From assembly GCF_916619195.1 (NCBI RefSeq), contig NZ_CAKAKL010000008.1, positions 224,151 through 288,150 of the forward strand: DNA of 64,000 nt. Reading direction: 5' to 3'. The position numbers were made by a program, and so were the translations under genes. The notes beneath the pieces are model-generated. The model saw only the letters and a list, made by a program, of their open reading frames with translations. It ran no database searches and was not told where the DNA came from. The stretch comes from Inquilinus sp. Marseille-Q2685. Lineage in GTDB: Bacteria > Pseudomonadota > Alphaproteobacteria > DSM-16000 > Inquilinaceae. Positions 43,195 to 51,778 of the stretch are shown here, piece by piece. Position 1 is the first letter of the stretch, and every line of letters begins with the position of its first letter.

Positions 43195-44103
43195 ATGGCG
43201 GAGTCCCGCCACACGGTCGGCTTCATCGGCCTCGGCACCATGGGCCGCGAGATGGCGGTGAACCTGCTGCGTGCCGGCCACGCGGTGCAAGCGTTCGACG
43301 TCCTGCCCGCGGCAATCGACGCGCTGGCGGCGCAGGGCGCAGTCCCTGCCGCCGGCGTGGCCGAGGCGGCCGAGGGCGCCGACCTGGTCGTCACCATGCT
43401 GCCCGACACGCCGCAGGTGGAGGAGGTCGTGTACGGCCCCGGCGGCCTGCTGGCGGCGCCGCCGGCTGGTCGGCTGGTGGTCGACATGAGCACGATCTCG
43501 CCCCAGGCGGTGCGGCGGATGCACGCCGACCTCGCCGCCGCCGGCATCGACCTGCTGGACGCCCCGGTTTCCGGCGGGCCGCAGGGCGCCCGCGCCGCCA
43601 CGCTGACGATCATGGCCGGGGGCGCCCGCTCCGCCTTCGACCGGGCGCTGCCGGTGCTGCGCGGCATGGGCACCACCATCACCCATGTCGGCGACAGCGG
43701 CGCCGGCCAGACGGTGAAGCTGTGCAACCAGCTGATCTGCGGCATCAACCTGCAGGCGATCTGCGAGGCGCTGGCGCTGGGCCGGGCCTGCGGCGTCGAC
43801 CTGGCCCAGATGCGCGAGGTGCTGCTCGGCGGCTCCGCCGCCTCCTGGATGCTGGACCGGCTCGGTCCCGCGATGATCTCCGGCGACGCCGGCGCCGGCT
43901 TCCGCATCGACCTGATGCTGAAGGACCTGCGCCTGGTGCAGGAGCTGGCCTTCGGCAAGGCCGTCCCCCTGCCCGCCACGGCGCTGGTCACCAGCCAGTA
44001 TCTCGACGCCCGGGCCCATGGCGAGGGCGGCAACGGCAACCAGGCCCTGTTCCGCGTCTATGACCGCATGACCGGGCAGGCCCCCTCCCCCGGCGCCGGA
44101 TAG
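43195..44103 (+). CDS. 3-hydroxyisobutyrate dehydrogenase-family oxidoreductase
   Basis: 302 residues. The Rossmann motif is GFIGLGTMGREMA (about 10-22). The substrate-binding signature is DAPVSGGPQGARAATL (about 121-136), and the catalytic Lys is in GAGQTVKLCNQL (about 172). This matches the beta-hydroxyacid dehydrogenases (HIBADH, tartronate semialdehyde reductase, 4-hydroxythreonate and related sugar-acid dehydrogenases). Family enzymes use NAD(P) to oxidise a beta-hydroxyacid or reduce the semialdehyde. It is tightly linked to the isomerase (3-base gap) and the importer (11-base gap), implying one catabolic operon. Confidence 0.92.
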   Translation: MAESRHTVGFIGLGTMGREMAVNLLRAGHAVQAFDVLPAAIDALAAQGAVPAAGVAEAAEGADLVVTMLPDTPQVEEVVYGPGGLLAAPPAGRLVVDMSTISPQAVRRMHADLAAAGIDLLDAPVSGGPQGARAATLTIMAGGARSAFDRALPVLRGMGTTITHVGDSGAGQTVKLCNQLICGINLQAICEALALGRACGVDLAQMREVLLGGSAASWMLDRLGPAMISGDAGAGFRIDLMLKDLRLVQELAFGKAVPLPATALVTSQYLDARAHGEGGNGNQALFRVYDRMTGQAPSPGAG

Positions 44104-44114
44104 AGGAGCAGGCG

Positions 44115-44798
44115 ATGGGCGTGTCCCTCGATTTCTCCGTCGTGCTCGAGCGCTGGCCGATGTTCCTGGACGGCGCCTGGCTGACCATCCGCCTGGCGCT
44201 GGCTTCGACCGTGCTGGGCTTCGCGCTCGGCACGCTGTGCGCGATCGGCCGGCGCGGCGGGTCGGTCTGGCTGTCGCGGCTGTGCGGCGTCTATGTCGAG
44301 GCGATCCGGAACACGCCCTTCCTGGTGCAGATCTTTGTCGTCTATTTCGGCCTGTCCAGCCTGGGCCTGTCGCTGCCGGCCGTCACCGTCGCGGTGATCG
44401 CGCTGACCATCAATGTCGGCGCCTACACCGCCGAGATCATGCGCGCCGGCTTCGACTCCATCCACAAGGGGCAGATCGAGGCCGGGGAGTGCCTCGGCCT
44501 GTCGCGGGCGCAGGTCTACTGGCACGTGGTGCTGCGCCCGGCGACGGAGCGGGTCTACCCTGCCCTGACCAGCCAGTTCGTGCTGCTGATGCTGGCCTCC
44601 TCCGTCGTCTCGCAGATCTCGGCCGAGGAGCTGACGGCGGTCGCCAACTTCATCCAGTCCGACACCTACCGCGCCTTCGAGACCTACATCGTCGTCGCGC
44701 TGCTCTACATCGCCCTCTCGCTCCTCATGCGGGCCGGCTTCTGGGGGCTGGGCCTCGTGCTGTTCCCGCGCCGCCGCCGGCTCGGCACGCCGCTCTGA
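44115..44798 (+). CDS. Polar amino-acid-type ABC importer, permease 1 (HisM/GlnP-type)
   Basis: 227 residues; GAGGAGC precedes the ATG. Five or so helices are seen, with the family motifs EAIRNTPFLVQIFVVYFG (about 63-80) and GQIEAGECLGLSRAQVYWHVV in the ATPase-contact loop. The family imports polar amino acids and also opines, hydroxyectoine or sugar-acid-like compounds. It forms a pair with the next permease. Confidence 0.94.
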   Translation: MGVSLDFSVVLERWPMFLDGAWLTIRLALASTVLGFALGTLCAIGRRGGSVWLSRLCGVYVEAIRNTPFLVQIFVVYFGLSSLGLSLPAVTVAVIALTINVGAYTAEIMRAGFDSIHKGQIEAGECLGLSRAQVYWHVVLRPATERVYPALTSQFVLLMLASSVVSQISAEELTAVANFIQSDTYRAFETYIVVALLYIALSLLMRAGFWGLGLVLFPRRRRLGTPL

Positions 44799-44812
44799 CC
44801 CGCGAGGACGCC

Positions 44813-45484
44813 ATGCAGACCGGACTGAACCTGAACCATCTCGACTTCCTGCTGCAGGGCGCGCTCTGGACCCTGGTGCTGTCGCTGATGGCGCTGATCG
44901 GCGGCGGCCTGGTCGGCTTCGGCGTCGCCCTCGGCCGCATCGCGCCGAGCCGCCTGCTGCGCGCCGCGGTCGGCGGCTACGTCCAGCTGATCCAGGGCAC
45001 GCCGCTGCTGGTGCTGCTGTTCCTGACCTATTTCGGCCTGCCGACGCTGGGCATCGAGGTGCCGCCGCTGCTGGCCGCCGGTGTGTCGCTGACGATCTAT
45101 GTCAGCGCCTATCTCGGCGAGATCTGGCGCGGCTGCCTGGAGGCCGTGCCGAAGCCGCAATGGGAGGCGGCGGAATGCCTGGCGCTGAGCCGCGCCCAGC
45201 GCCTGTTCAAGGTGATCCTGCCGCAGGCGGTCCGCATCGCCACGCCGCCGACCGTCGGCTTCATGGTGCAGATCATCAAGAACACCTCGCTGGCCTCGGT
45301 GGTCGGGTTCGTCGAGCTCGCCCGGGCCGGGCAGATCGTCAACAACTCGATCTTCCAGCCCTTCGCGATCTACATGGTGATCGCCGTTCTCTACTTCGCC
45401 ATGTGCTACCCGATCTCGCTTCTGAGCCGGCGGCTGGAGCGCCGGACGGGTCCCGCGCCGCGGCTGAAACCGGCCCTCGCCTGA
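44813..45484 (+). CDS. Polar amino-acid-type ABC importer, permease 2
   Basis: 223 residues from the ATG at 44813 with GCGAGG upstream. The open frame extends far upstream, over the first permease, and is spurious there. Motifs include VQLIQGTPLLVLLFLTYFG and the EAAECLALSRAQRLFKVI contact loop at about 118-135. IIKNTSLASVVGFVEL is characteristic of HisQ/GlnP partners. It is 14 bases after the first permease gene, and the ATPase gene follows after 36 bases. Confidence 0.94.
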   Translation: MQTGLNLNHLDFLLQGALWTLVLSLMALIGGGLVGFGVALGRIAPSRLLRAAVGGYVQLIQGTPLLVLLFLTYFGLPTLGIEVPPLLAAGVSLTIYVSAYLGEIWRGCLEAVPKPQWEAAECLALSRAQRLFKVILPQAVRIATPPTVGFMVQIIKNTSLASVVGFVELARAGQIVNNSIFQPFAIYMVIAVLYFAMCYPISLLSRRLERRTGPAPRLKPALA

Positions 45485-45520
45485 ACGGGCCTCACAAAGA
45501 CAAGTCAGGGAGAGAACGCG

Positions 45521-46249
45521 ATGACCGCGATGGTGATGCTGCAGGACGTGCGCAAGAGCTTCGGCGACCTGACCGTGCTCGACGGCGTGTCCTTCGCCGT
45601 CGGCAAGGGCCAGGTCACGGCCCTGATCGGCCGCAGCGGGTCGGGCAAGAGCACGGCGCTGCGCTGCATCGACCGGCTGGAGACGATCGACGGCGGCGAG
45701 ATCACGGTCTGCGACCATAGGGTCAGCGATCCGGGGATCGACCTGCGCAGGCTGCGGCTGGACGTCGGCATCGTGTTCCAGAGCTACAACCTGTTCCCGC
45801 ACCTGACCATCGAGCAGAACATCACCCTGGCCCCGGTCTCGGTGAAGAAGGTGCCGCGGGCCGAGGCGCGCGCCCTGGCCCGCGGCGTGCTGGAGCAGGT
45901 CGGGCTCGGCGAGAAGGCCGACGCCTATCCCGAGCAGCTGTCGGGCGGCCAGCAGCAGCGCGCCGCCATCGCCCGGTCGCTGGCGATGCAGCCCAAGGTG
46001 ATGCTGTTCGACGAGGTCACCTCGGCCCTCGACCCCGAGCTGAAGGGCGAGGTGCTGAAGGTGATGGAGGACCTGGCCGCCCGCGGCATGACGATGATCA
46101 TGGTCACCCACGAGATGGGCTTCGCCCGCCGGGTGGCGGATCGGATCGTGTTCATGCATCGCGGCCGGGTGCACGAGCAAGGACCGGCCGAGATCCTCGC
46201 CCGCCCCGAAACGCCGGAGCTGCAGCAGTTCGTCGCCAACGAACTCTGA
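45521..46249 (+). CDS. Polar amino-acid-type ABC importer, ATPase (GlnQ/HisP-type)
   Basis: 242 residues, with AGGGAGAG upstream. Walker A is GRSGSGKSTALRCI, Q-loop FQSYNLFPHLT, signature LSGGQQQRAAIARSL, Walker B VMLFDEVTSALDPE and switch His VTHEMGFARR. The length is standard for single-domain GlnQ proteins. It energises the two permeases encoded just upstream. The order permease-permease-ATPase-binding protein is complete in this operon. Confidence 0.96.
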   Translation: MTAMVMLQDVRKSFGDLTVLDGVSFAVGKGQVTALIGRSGSGKSTALRCIDRLETIDGGEITVCDHRVSDPGIDLRRLRLDVGIVFQSYNLFPHLTIEQNITLAPVSVKKVPRAEARALARGVLEQVGLGEKADAYPEQLSGGQQQRAAIARSLAMQPKVMLFDEVTSALDPELKGEVLKVMEDLAARGMTMIMVTHEMGFARRVADRIVFMHRGRVHEQGPAEILARPETPELQQFVANEL

Positions 46250-46296
46250 GCCCCGCGCGCGCAACCAGAACATCCGCAAACATGGAGGAGACGCAG

Positions 46297-47094
46297 ATGA
46301 AGCCGACCATCCGCTGGAGCCGGGCGCTGGCCCTGGCCTTCGCCCTGAGCCTCGGCGCCGTGAGCGCCCGGGCGGACCTGCTGGACGACATCATGGCCGC
46401 CAAGAAGATCCGGATCGCGACCGATCTCGCCATCCCGCCCTCGGGCATGATCGACGGCCAGATGAAGCCGGTCGGCTCCGACGTCGAGACCGCCCAGCTC
46501 CTGGCCCAGGATTGGGGGCTGGAGCTGGAGTTCGTGCAGACCACGGGCGCCACCCGCATCCCGAACGTGCAGACCGGCAAGGCCGACATCATCATCTCGA
46601 CCCTGTCGGTGACGCCGGAGCGGGCGAAGGTGATCGACTTCTCCAAGCCCTATGCCGCGCTGCAGTCGGTGATCGGCGCCCCGAAGGACGCGCCGATCAA
46701 GGACTGGGCCGATCTGCAAGGCAAGTCGGTGACCGTCACCCGCGGCACCACCCAGGACACGGAGCTGACCAAGCTGGCGGCGGAGAAAGGCTTCCAGGTG
46801 GTGCGCTACGACGACGACGCGACCATGGTGACCGCCGCCGTCTCCGGCCAGGCCCAGATCGTCGCCACCTCGGCGACGCTGGTGAACCAGATCCGGGAGA
46901 AGAGCCCTGACCGGGCCTTCGAGCCGAAGTTCCTGATCCGCACCTTCGATCTCGCCATCGGGCTGCGCAAGGGCGAGCCGCGGCTGATGGAGAAGCTGAA
47001 CGAGTGGGTGTCGGCCAATCTGAAGAACAGGAAGCTGAACGACATCTACCAGAAGTACCACGGCTCGCCGCTGCCGGAGGCGATGCTGCAATAG
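46297..47094 (+). CDS. Polar amino-acid-type ABC importer, substrate-binding protein
   Basis: 265 residues from the ATG at 46297, with GGAGGAG upstream; an in-frame ATG at 46282 is less well placed. The signal peptide (ALALAFALSLGAVSARA) is followed by a family 3 solute-binding fold: KKIRIATDLAIPPSGMIDG, GKADIIISTLSVTPER, KVIDFSKPYA and VTVTRGTTQDTEL. It defines the ligand of the cluster, but residues do not allow a specific call. Last gene of the operon; 211 bases of non-coding sequence separate it from the convergent methyltransferase. Confidence 0.94.
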   Translation: MKPTIRWSRALALAFALSLGAVSARADLLDDIMAAKKIRIATDLAIPPSGMIDGQMKPVGSDVETAQLLAQDWGLELEFVQTTGATRIPNVQTGKADIIISTLSVTPERAKVIDFSKPYAALQSVIGAPKDAPIKDWADLQGKSVTVTRGTTQDTELTKLAAEKGFQVVRYDDDATMVTAAVSGQAQIVATSATLVNQIREKSPDRAFEPKFLIRTFDLAIGLRKGEPRLMEKLNEWVSANLKNRKLNDIYQKYHGSPLPEAMLQ

Positions 47095-47305
47095 GACCGG
47101 CGCATCCGTCCGAAGGGTCCCTCGATCCCGCAGACACGGGCGCTGTGGCCCCCCGGGGCGCCGGTACAGGACCGTCGCTCCGCCTGCCGCGGCTGGAGCG
47201 CCCGCGGGATGCGCGCGGGAACGCCGTCGGGGGTGCCATCGGCAAGATGGCAGCCCCCGGCCGGCGAGGCGTCATTCGTTCATAGGATGCGCCGCGAAAA
47301 TCTCC

Positions 47306-48025
47306 TCAGCCCGGCTTCGTCCATTCCATCACGAGGCAATACGGCGCGCGCCGGTACCGCGCCGCCGCGTCCGGATCGGCGCCCGCGACGGCGTCCGGCT
47401 CGGCGAAGAACGAGAGGATCAACCCCTGGCCGAGCAGCGCCGCCATATAGCGGCCGAGCGGACGGTGCCGGTTGTGGATCCGGATGCCGCGCCAGCTGGT
47501 CCAGTACGTCCGCTCCTCCAGATAGCGGTCGACCGGGAAGTGCAGCGGCCGGCCGGCATCGTCGCGCACCCAGTGGGCCTCCTCCCCGTTCGCCGTGACG
47601 AAGCTGGCCAGGTTGGCGATCAGCAACGTGCCGCCCGGGCGCAGCACCCGCGCCATTTCGGCGACGGCGGCGTCGAGATCGGGGATGTCGATCAGGGTCA
47701 GGTAGCTGACCACCAGGTCGAACGCGCCGGCCTCGAACGGCAGCTGCTCGGCCCGGCCCTCGCGATAGTCGCCCCCCGGGTCCAGCGCGCGTGCTCGCCG
47801 CAGCAGCGCCGCGGTCGGGTCGATGCCGACCGGTCGGATCCCGTGGCGGCGCAGCATCCGGCAGAACCGGCCCTCGCCGCAGCCGACATCCAGCGCCGTG
47901 GCGAAGCCGCGCCCGGCGATCCGCCCGGTCATCACAGGGTCGAGCACGAAGCGCCGCGTGAAATCGCCGTGCTCACCCATGTCGGCGATCCAGGCCTCCG
48001 CCGACTCCTCCCAGCCATTGCCCAT
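47306..48025 (-). CDS. Class I SAM-dependent methyltransferase
   Basis: 239 residues from the ATG at 48025, preceded by GGAGGCGG; the frame extends 25 codons further without a ribosome site. Motif I is ALDVGCGEGRFCRML (about 44-58). The following acidic strand is RPVGIDPTAALL, motif II-like is GAFDLVVSYLTLIDIPD, and motif III is LRPGGTLLIANLA. This is the Methyltransf_11/25 fold of small-molecule enzymes such as UbiE relatives. It has no operon partner, and the debranching-enzyme gene upstream ends 71 bases away. Substrate unknown. Confidence 0.88.
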   Translation of the reverse strand: MGNGWEESAEAWIADMGEHGDFTRRFVLDPVMTGRIAGRGFATALDVGCGEGRFCRMLRRHGIRPVGIDPTAALLRRARALDPGGDYREGRAEQLPFEAGAFDLVVSYLTLIDIPDLDAAVAEMARVLRPGGTLLIANLASFVTANGEEAHWVRDDAGRPLHFPVDRYLEERTYWTSWRGIRIHNRHRPLGRYMAALLGQGLILSFFAEPDAVAGADPDAAARYRRAPYCLVMEWTKPG

Positions 48026-48096
48026 GGTTCCGCCTCCGGCTCCCCTTGCCGCCATGCTAGCGCCGGGCGGGAACCAGGTCAGCCGGGCGGGTGGCC

Positions 48097-50277
48097 TCAC
48101 ATCCGGATGATGATGTCGACCTCCGGCGGCCGGGCGCCCTGGGGGGAGACCACGACCCGGTCGCCGATGCGCTGGAAGGTCAGGGTGACTTGCCGCTCGC
48201 CGACCGGCAGCGCCTCGACCGTCAGGGTCTCGATCCCGATCGGCAGATGCGGCCGGTCGATGCGGATGCGGTTGCGGGCGCCGTCGACCCGGAGGCCGAG
48301 GCAGGCCTGCAGCGTCATGAACACGGCGCCCGAGGCCCAGGCCTGCGGCAGGCAGGCCACCGGATAGGCGATCGGCCCCTCGCCGCGCGCCCGCGGGAAG
48401 CCGCAGAACAGCTCCGGCAGCCGCATGTCGAAGTTCACCGCCGTCTCGAACAGGCCGCTGAGCAGCCGGACCACACCGGCGCGCTCGCCGTAGCGGGCCA
48501 GGCCGGCGGCGCAGATCGCCCCGTCATGCGGCCAGACCGAGCCGTTGTGATAGGACATCGGGTTGAAGTTGGCCTCGCCGCGGGCCAGGGTGCGGATGCC
48601 CCAGCCCGAGTAGAACGGCGTGTCGAGCAGCTGCCGCGCGACGCTGGCCGCCCGGTCCGGCGCCGGCAGGCCGCAATACAGCAGATGCCCGGCATTGGAG
48701 GCGCGGACCCGGCAAGGCTGGCCATGGCCGTCCAGCGCCAGGGCGTAGAAGCCCAGATCCTCCATCCAGAACCGGTCCTCGACCGCGACGCGCAGCGCCT
48801 CGGCCCGCACCCGCCACCGCGTCGCATCGTCGGCCAGCCCGCGCTGGGCCGCCAGATCGCCCATGGTGCGCAGGGCGGCGAAGGCATAGCCCTGCACCTC
48901 GACCAGTGCGATCGGCCCCTCCGGGAAGCGCCCGTCCGCGTGGAAGACGGAATCGTGGCTGTCCTTCCAGCCCTGGTTCGACAGCCCCTTCTCCGAGCTG
49001 CGGGCGTAGTCGAGGAAGCCGCCGTCATTGCCGTCGGCCACCCGCTCGACCCAGCCGATGGCGCGCAGCAGCTCCGGCCAAAGCTCGTCGATCAGCGCCA
49101 GGTCGCCGGTCCGGCTCGCATAGGCGCCGGCCAGCATGACGAACAGCGGCGTGGTGTCGACCCCGCCGTAATATTCGCCGAAGGGCAGCTCGCCCAGCGC
49201 GACCATCTCGCCCCGGCGCGCCTCGTGCATGATCTTGCCGGGCTGGGCGTCCTTGAAGGCCGACGCCTCCAGCGCCTGGTGCTGCGCCAGGAAGCGCAGC
49301 ACGCCGCGCGCCAGCACCGGGCTCAGCCACAGCGTCTGCAGCGCGGTGATGATCGCGTCGCGCCCGAAGGTGGTCGAGAACCAGGGGATGCCGGCATAGG
49401 GGTAGGGCCCGGTCGGCAGCTCGGTGACCAGCAGCGACAGGTCGGCCCGCGACTTGTCGATCCAGTCGTTGAACAGCCGGCCGGAGCTGCGCAGCACCGT
49501 GCCGTGCCGCGACAGGGTCCGCATCCGCCGCTTGGCCCGGGCGGTGGCGTGGCGGAACCGGACCCGGCCGGGCGCCTCGGCCGCCTCCTCCGCCCCGACC
49601 TCGACATACAGGTCGAAGGCGCCGTGCCCCGGCAGCCGGAACAGGAACTCCGCCGTGTCGCCGTCGAGGCGCTGCGGCGCCTCCGAGAACCGGATCACCG
49701 CCTGGCGCGCGACCTTGTCCAGCCCGGTGTAGCGCAGCACCACCGCGTCGCCGCGCACCTCCGGCCCGGCCAGCCGGCCGCGATGCAGCCGCGAGGCGCC
49801 GCGCACCTCGAACATGTCGCGGAAATCCGCTCCGAAGCGGATCGCGAGCGGGACCCGCACCTCGGCCTGGCCGAAATTCTCGATCCGGATCTGCTCGTAC
49901 AGCCGGTCGTCCCACAGCAGCATCGACCGCTGCAGATGGATCGCCCCTTCCGGCAGCCCCTCATCGCCCAGCGGCGACGGCGTCCGGTTGGTCGCATGGC
50001 TGGTGAAGACGGCGTTGTCCTGGCTCAGGCCCGCGCCGAGCAGCGACGGCAGCTCGCCGCCGAGCAGGACGATGAAGCGGGACAGGATGCGGGGGTCGTT
50101 GTGGAACAGCCCATCATCGTCGCCGGCGATGTTGCCGAGGGCGTCGGCCACCAGGAAGGTGTCGCCATGCTTCAGCGCGTACATGCGCAGCGGCACGCGC
50201 CGGGCCGAGGCGTCGGGCGGCGGCGGAGTCTCCGGGACCGGTTCGGCCGGAGTCAGCTCGGGCTCGGGCCGGCTCAC
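48097..50277 (-). CDS. Glycogen debranching-type amylo-alpha-1,6-glucosidase
   Basis: 726 residues from a GTG at 50277 that overlaps the glycosyltransferase stop (GTGA). The open frame continues another 500 codons over that gene and is spurious there. The N-terminal domain (about 25-230) is GDE_N-like (LKHGDTFLVADALGNI, LFHNDPRILSRFIV). The C-terminal (alpha/alpha)6 domain has PWFSTTFGRDAIITALQTLW, then DYARSSEKGLSNQGWKDSHD and NFNPMSYHNGSVWPHDGAI. The Asp in FGRD and the acidic residues near the SNQGWKDS stretch are probable catalytic ones. Relatives are annotated as glycogen debranching enzymes but often sit with glycosyltransferases and act on other glucans. Pairing with a GT4 gene suggests synthesis or trimming of a storage or extracellular glucan. 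Confidence 0.9.
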   Translation of the reverse strand: MSRPEPELTPAEPVPETPPPPDASARRVPLRMYALKHGDTFLVADALGNIAGDDDGLFHNDPRILSRFIVLLGGELPSLLGAGLSQDNAVFTSHATNRTPSPLGDEGLPEGAIHLQRSMLLWDDRLYEQIRIENFGQAEVRVPLAIRFGADFRDMFEVRGASRLHRGRLAGPEVRGDAVVLRYTGLDKVARQAVIRFSEAPQRLDGDTAEFLFRLPGHGAFDLYVEVGAEEAAEAPGRVRFRHATARAKRRMRTLSRHGTVLRSSGRLFNDWIDKSRADLSLLVTELPTGPYPYAGIPWFSTTFGRDAIITALQTLWLSPVLARGVLRFLAQHQALEASAFKDAQPGKIMHEARRGEMVALGELPFGEYYGGVDTTPLFVMLAGAYASRTGDLALIDELWPELLRAIGWVERVADGNDGGFLDYARSSEKGLSNQGWKDSHDSVFHADGRFPEGPIALVEVQGYAFAALRTMGDLAAQRGLADDATRWRVRAEALRVAVEDRFWMEDLGFYALALDGHGQPCRVRASNAGHLLYCGLPAPDRAASVARQLLDTPFYSGWGIRTLARGEANFNPMSYHNGSVWPHDGAICAAGLARYGERAGVVRLLSGLFETAVNFDMRLPELFCGFPRARGEGPIAYPVACLPQAWASGAVFMTLQACLGLRVDGARNRIRIDRPHLPIGIETLTVEALPVGERQVTLTFQRIGDRVVVSPQGARPPEVDIIIRM

Positions 50278-51338
50278 TCGGCGGCCAGCAGGGTAGTGGG
50301 AACGCCGCCGTCGCCGGCCAGCCGGCCGTACAGCTCGAGATACCGCTCCGCCATCACCCGGCTGGAGAAGCGCCGCTCGAAGCTCCGGCGGATCTCGCCG
50401 CGATCCAGCTCCGGCAGCCGTTCGACCGCCTCCACCGCCTCCTCCATCGACCGGACGATGAAGCCGCTCACGCCGTGGTCGATCACCTCCGGCACCGAAC
50501 CGCAGTTCCAGGCGATCACCGGCGTGCCGCAGGCCATGGCCTCGATCATCACCAGGCCGAAGGGCTCGGGCCAGTCGATCGGGAACACCAGCCCGGCGGC
50601 ATTGCCGAGGAACTCCGCCTTGGCGCCGTCCCCGATCTCGCCGATGAACTCGACGAGGGGATCGGACAGCAGCGGCTCGATCGTCTCCTTGAAGTAGATC
50701 TGGTCCGCGGCGTCGACCTTGGCCGCGATGCGCAGCCGCCGGCCGGAGCGCCGGGCGATCTCGATCGCCCGGTCCGGCCGCTTCTCCGGCGAGATCCGGC
50801 CGAGGAAGGCGAGATAGCCGTCCCGCGGCGCGATCGTCGGCTGGAACAGGTCCTCCGCCAGCCCGTGATGCACCGTCGCCGCCCAGTTGGCGCCGGCCAG
50901 CGGCAGGCGCTGGGAGTCCGAGATCGACACCAGCGGGTAGTCCGGCCAGCGGCGATAAACCTCCGGCAGGTCCTTCAGGTCCAGCCGGCCGTGCAGGGTG
51001 GTCACGGTGCGGGGGGCGATCGCCTCGAACAGCGGGAAATGGATCAGGTCGACATGGAAATGCAGGATGTCGAATTCGTCGGCCCGCCGGCGGACTTCGT
51101 GCAGCATCGACAGATGCGCGGCGTAGTCGGATTTGAGCGGGCTGGGGTCGAGCCGGAAGGCCTGGTCGCGCATCGGCACCAGCGTGGCCCGCGAATGGGC
51201 GTCGGCGCTGGAGAACAGGGTGACGTCGTGACCGAGATCGACCAGCGCGTCGGACAGATGGGCGACGATCCGTTCGGTACCCCCGTAGAGCTTCGGCGGC
51301 ACGGCTTCGTAGAGTGGAGCGATCTGGGCGATCTTCAT
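50274..51338 (-). CDS. GT4-family glycosyltransferase
   Basis: 354 residues with the GT-B fold. The N-terminal domain starts KIAQIAPLYEAVPPKLYGG and has HFHVDLIHFPLF. The C-terminal domain has FLGRISPEKRPDRAIEIA and the nucleotide-sugar motif FPIDWPEPFGLVMIEAMACG (EPFGLVxxEAxxxG), followed by GTPVIAWNCGSVPEVI. It is a retaining transferase with soluble topology. The stop overlaps the debranching enzyme start by four bases, so the pair is co-translated. The donor sugar (UDP- or ADP-glucose likely from the partner) is inference. Confidence 0.92.
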   Translation of the reverse strand: MKIAQIAPLYEAVPPKLYGGTERIVAHLSDALVDLGHDVTLFSSADAHSRATLVPMRDQAFRLDPSPLKSDYAAHLSMLHEVRRRADEFDILHFHVDLIHFPLFEAIAPRTVTTLHGRLDLKDLPEVYRRWPDYPLVSISDSQRLPLAGANWAATVHHGLAEDLFQPTIAPRDGYLAFLGRISPEKRPDRAIEIARRSGRRLRIAAKVDAADQIYFKETIEPLLSDPLVEFIGEIGDGAKAEFLGNAAGLVFPIDWPEPFGLVMIEAMACGTPVIAWNCGSVPEVIDHGVSGFIVRSMEEAVEAVERLPELDRGEIRRSFERRFSSRVMAERYLELYGRLAGDGGVPTTLLAAE

Positions 51339-51437
51339 CGTCGGACCTGAGATGAATGGGCGATGAAATCGGCGGGCTGCGCGATGCGGCCCGCCATGGG
51401 CCGTGTCGGCGGAAGACGGTACAGGGGCGCGCGGCGG

Positions 51438-51737
51438 CTACAGGCGGGCGCCGCTTCCCGCCCTGCCCTGCGGGACCAGCTGTCCCGCCGGGGGTATCGT
51501 CCGCCGGGGCACCTGCGATGCCCTCCGGGCCAGGCTGGCGATGCGGGTGGGCGGGTAAGCCTCGCGCAGCACGTCGGAGACGAAGGTGTTGGCGAAGTCC
51601 GAGGAGGCCTCCGGATGAGCCCGGCGGAACACCTCCAAGGCCTTGTCGCACGCGGCCCATTCGTCCGCCCCGGCCTTCCGGCTGGAGCGATAGGCGGCGA
51701 GCACGCGTGCGCTGATCGAAGAAGCGGAACCGGTCAT
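51438..51737 (-). CDS. Small protein of unknown function
   Basis: 99 residues. AGAGAGGA precedes the ATG at 51737 by about 6 bases, which argues for a real gene. The first 60 residues are helical and amphipathic (ISARVLAAYRSSRKAG, DEWAACDKALEVFRRAHPEA, DFANTFVSDVLREA). The tail is basic and Pro-rich. There is no signal peptide or known domain. It lies between the glycosyltransferase and HtrA genes on the same strand, with gaps of 99 and 41 bases, so it may be co-transcribed with the protease gene. Confidence 0.6.
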   Translation of the reverse strand: MTGSASSISARVLAAYRSSRKAGADEWAACDKALEVFRRAHPEASSDFANTFVSDVLREAYPPTRIASLARRASQVPRRTIPPAGQLVPQGRAGSGARL

Positions 51738-51778
51738 TCTGGTCCTCTCTTTTCAAGCCCCGAACCGGGACATGCCGA

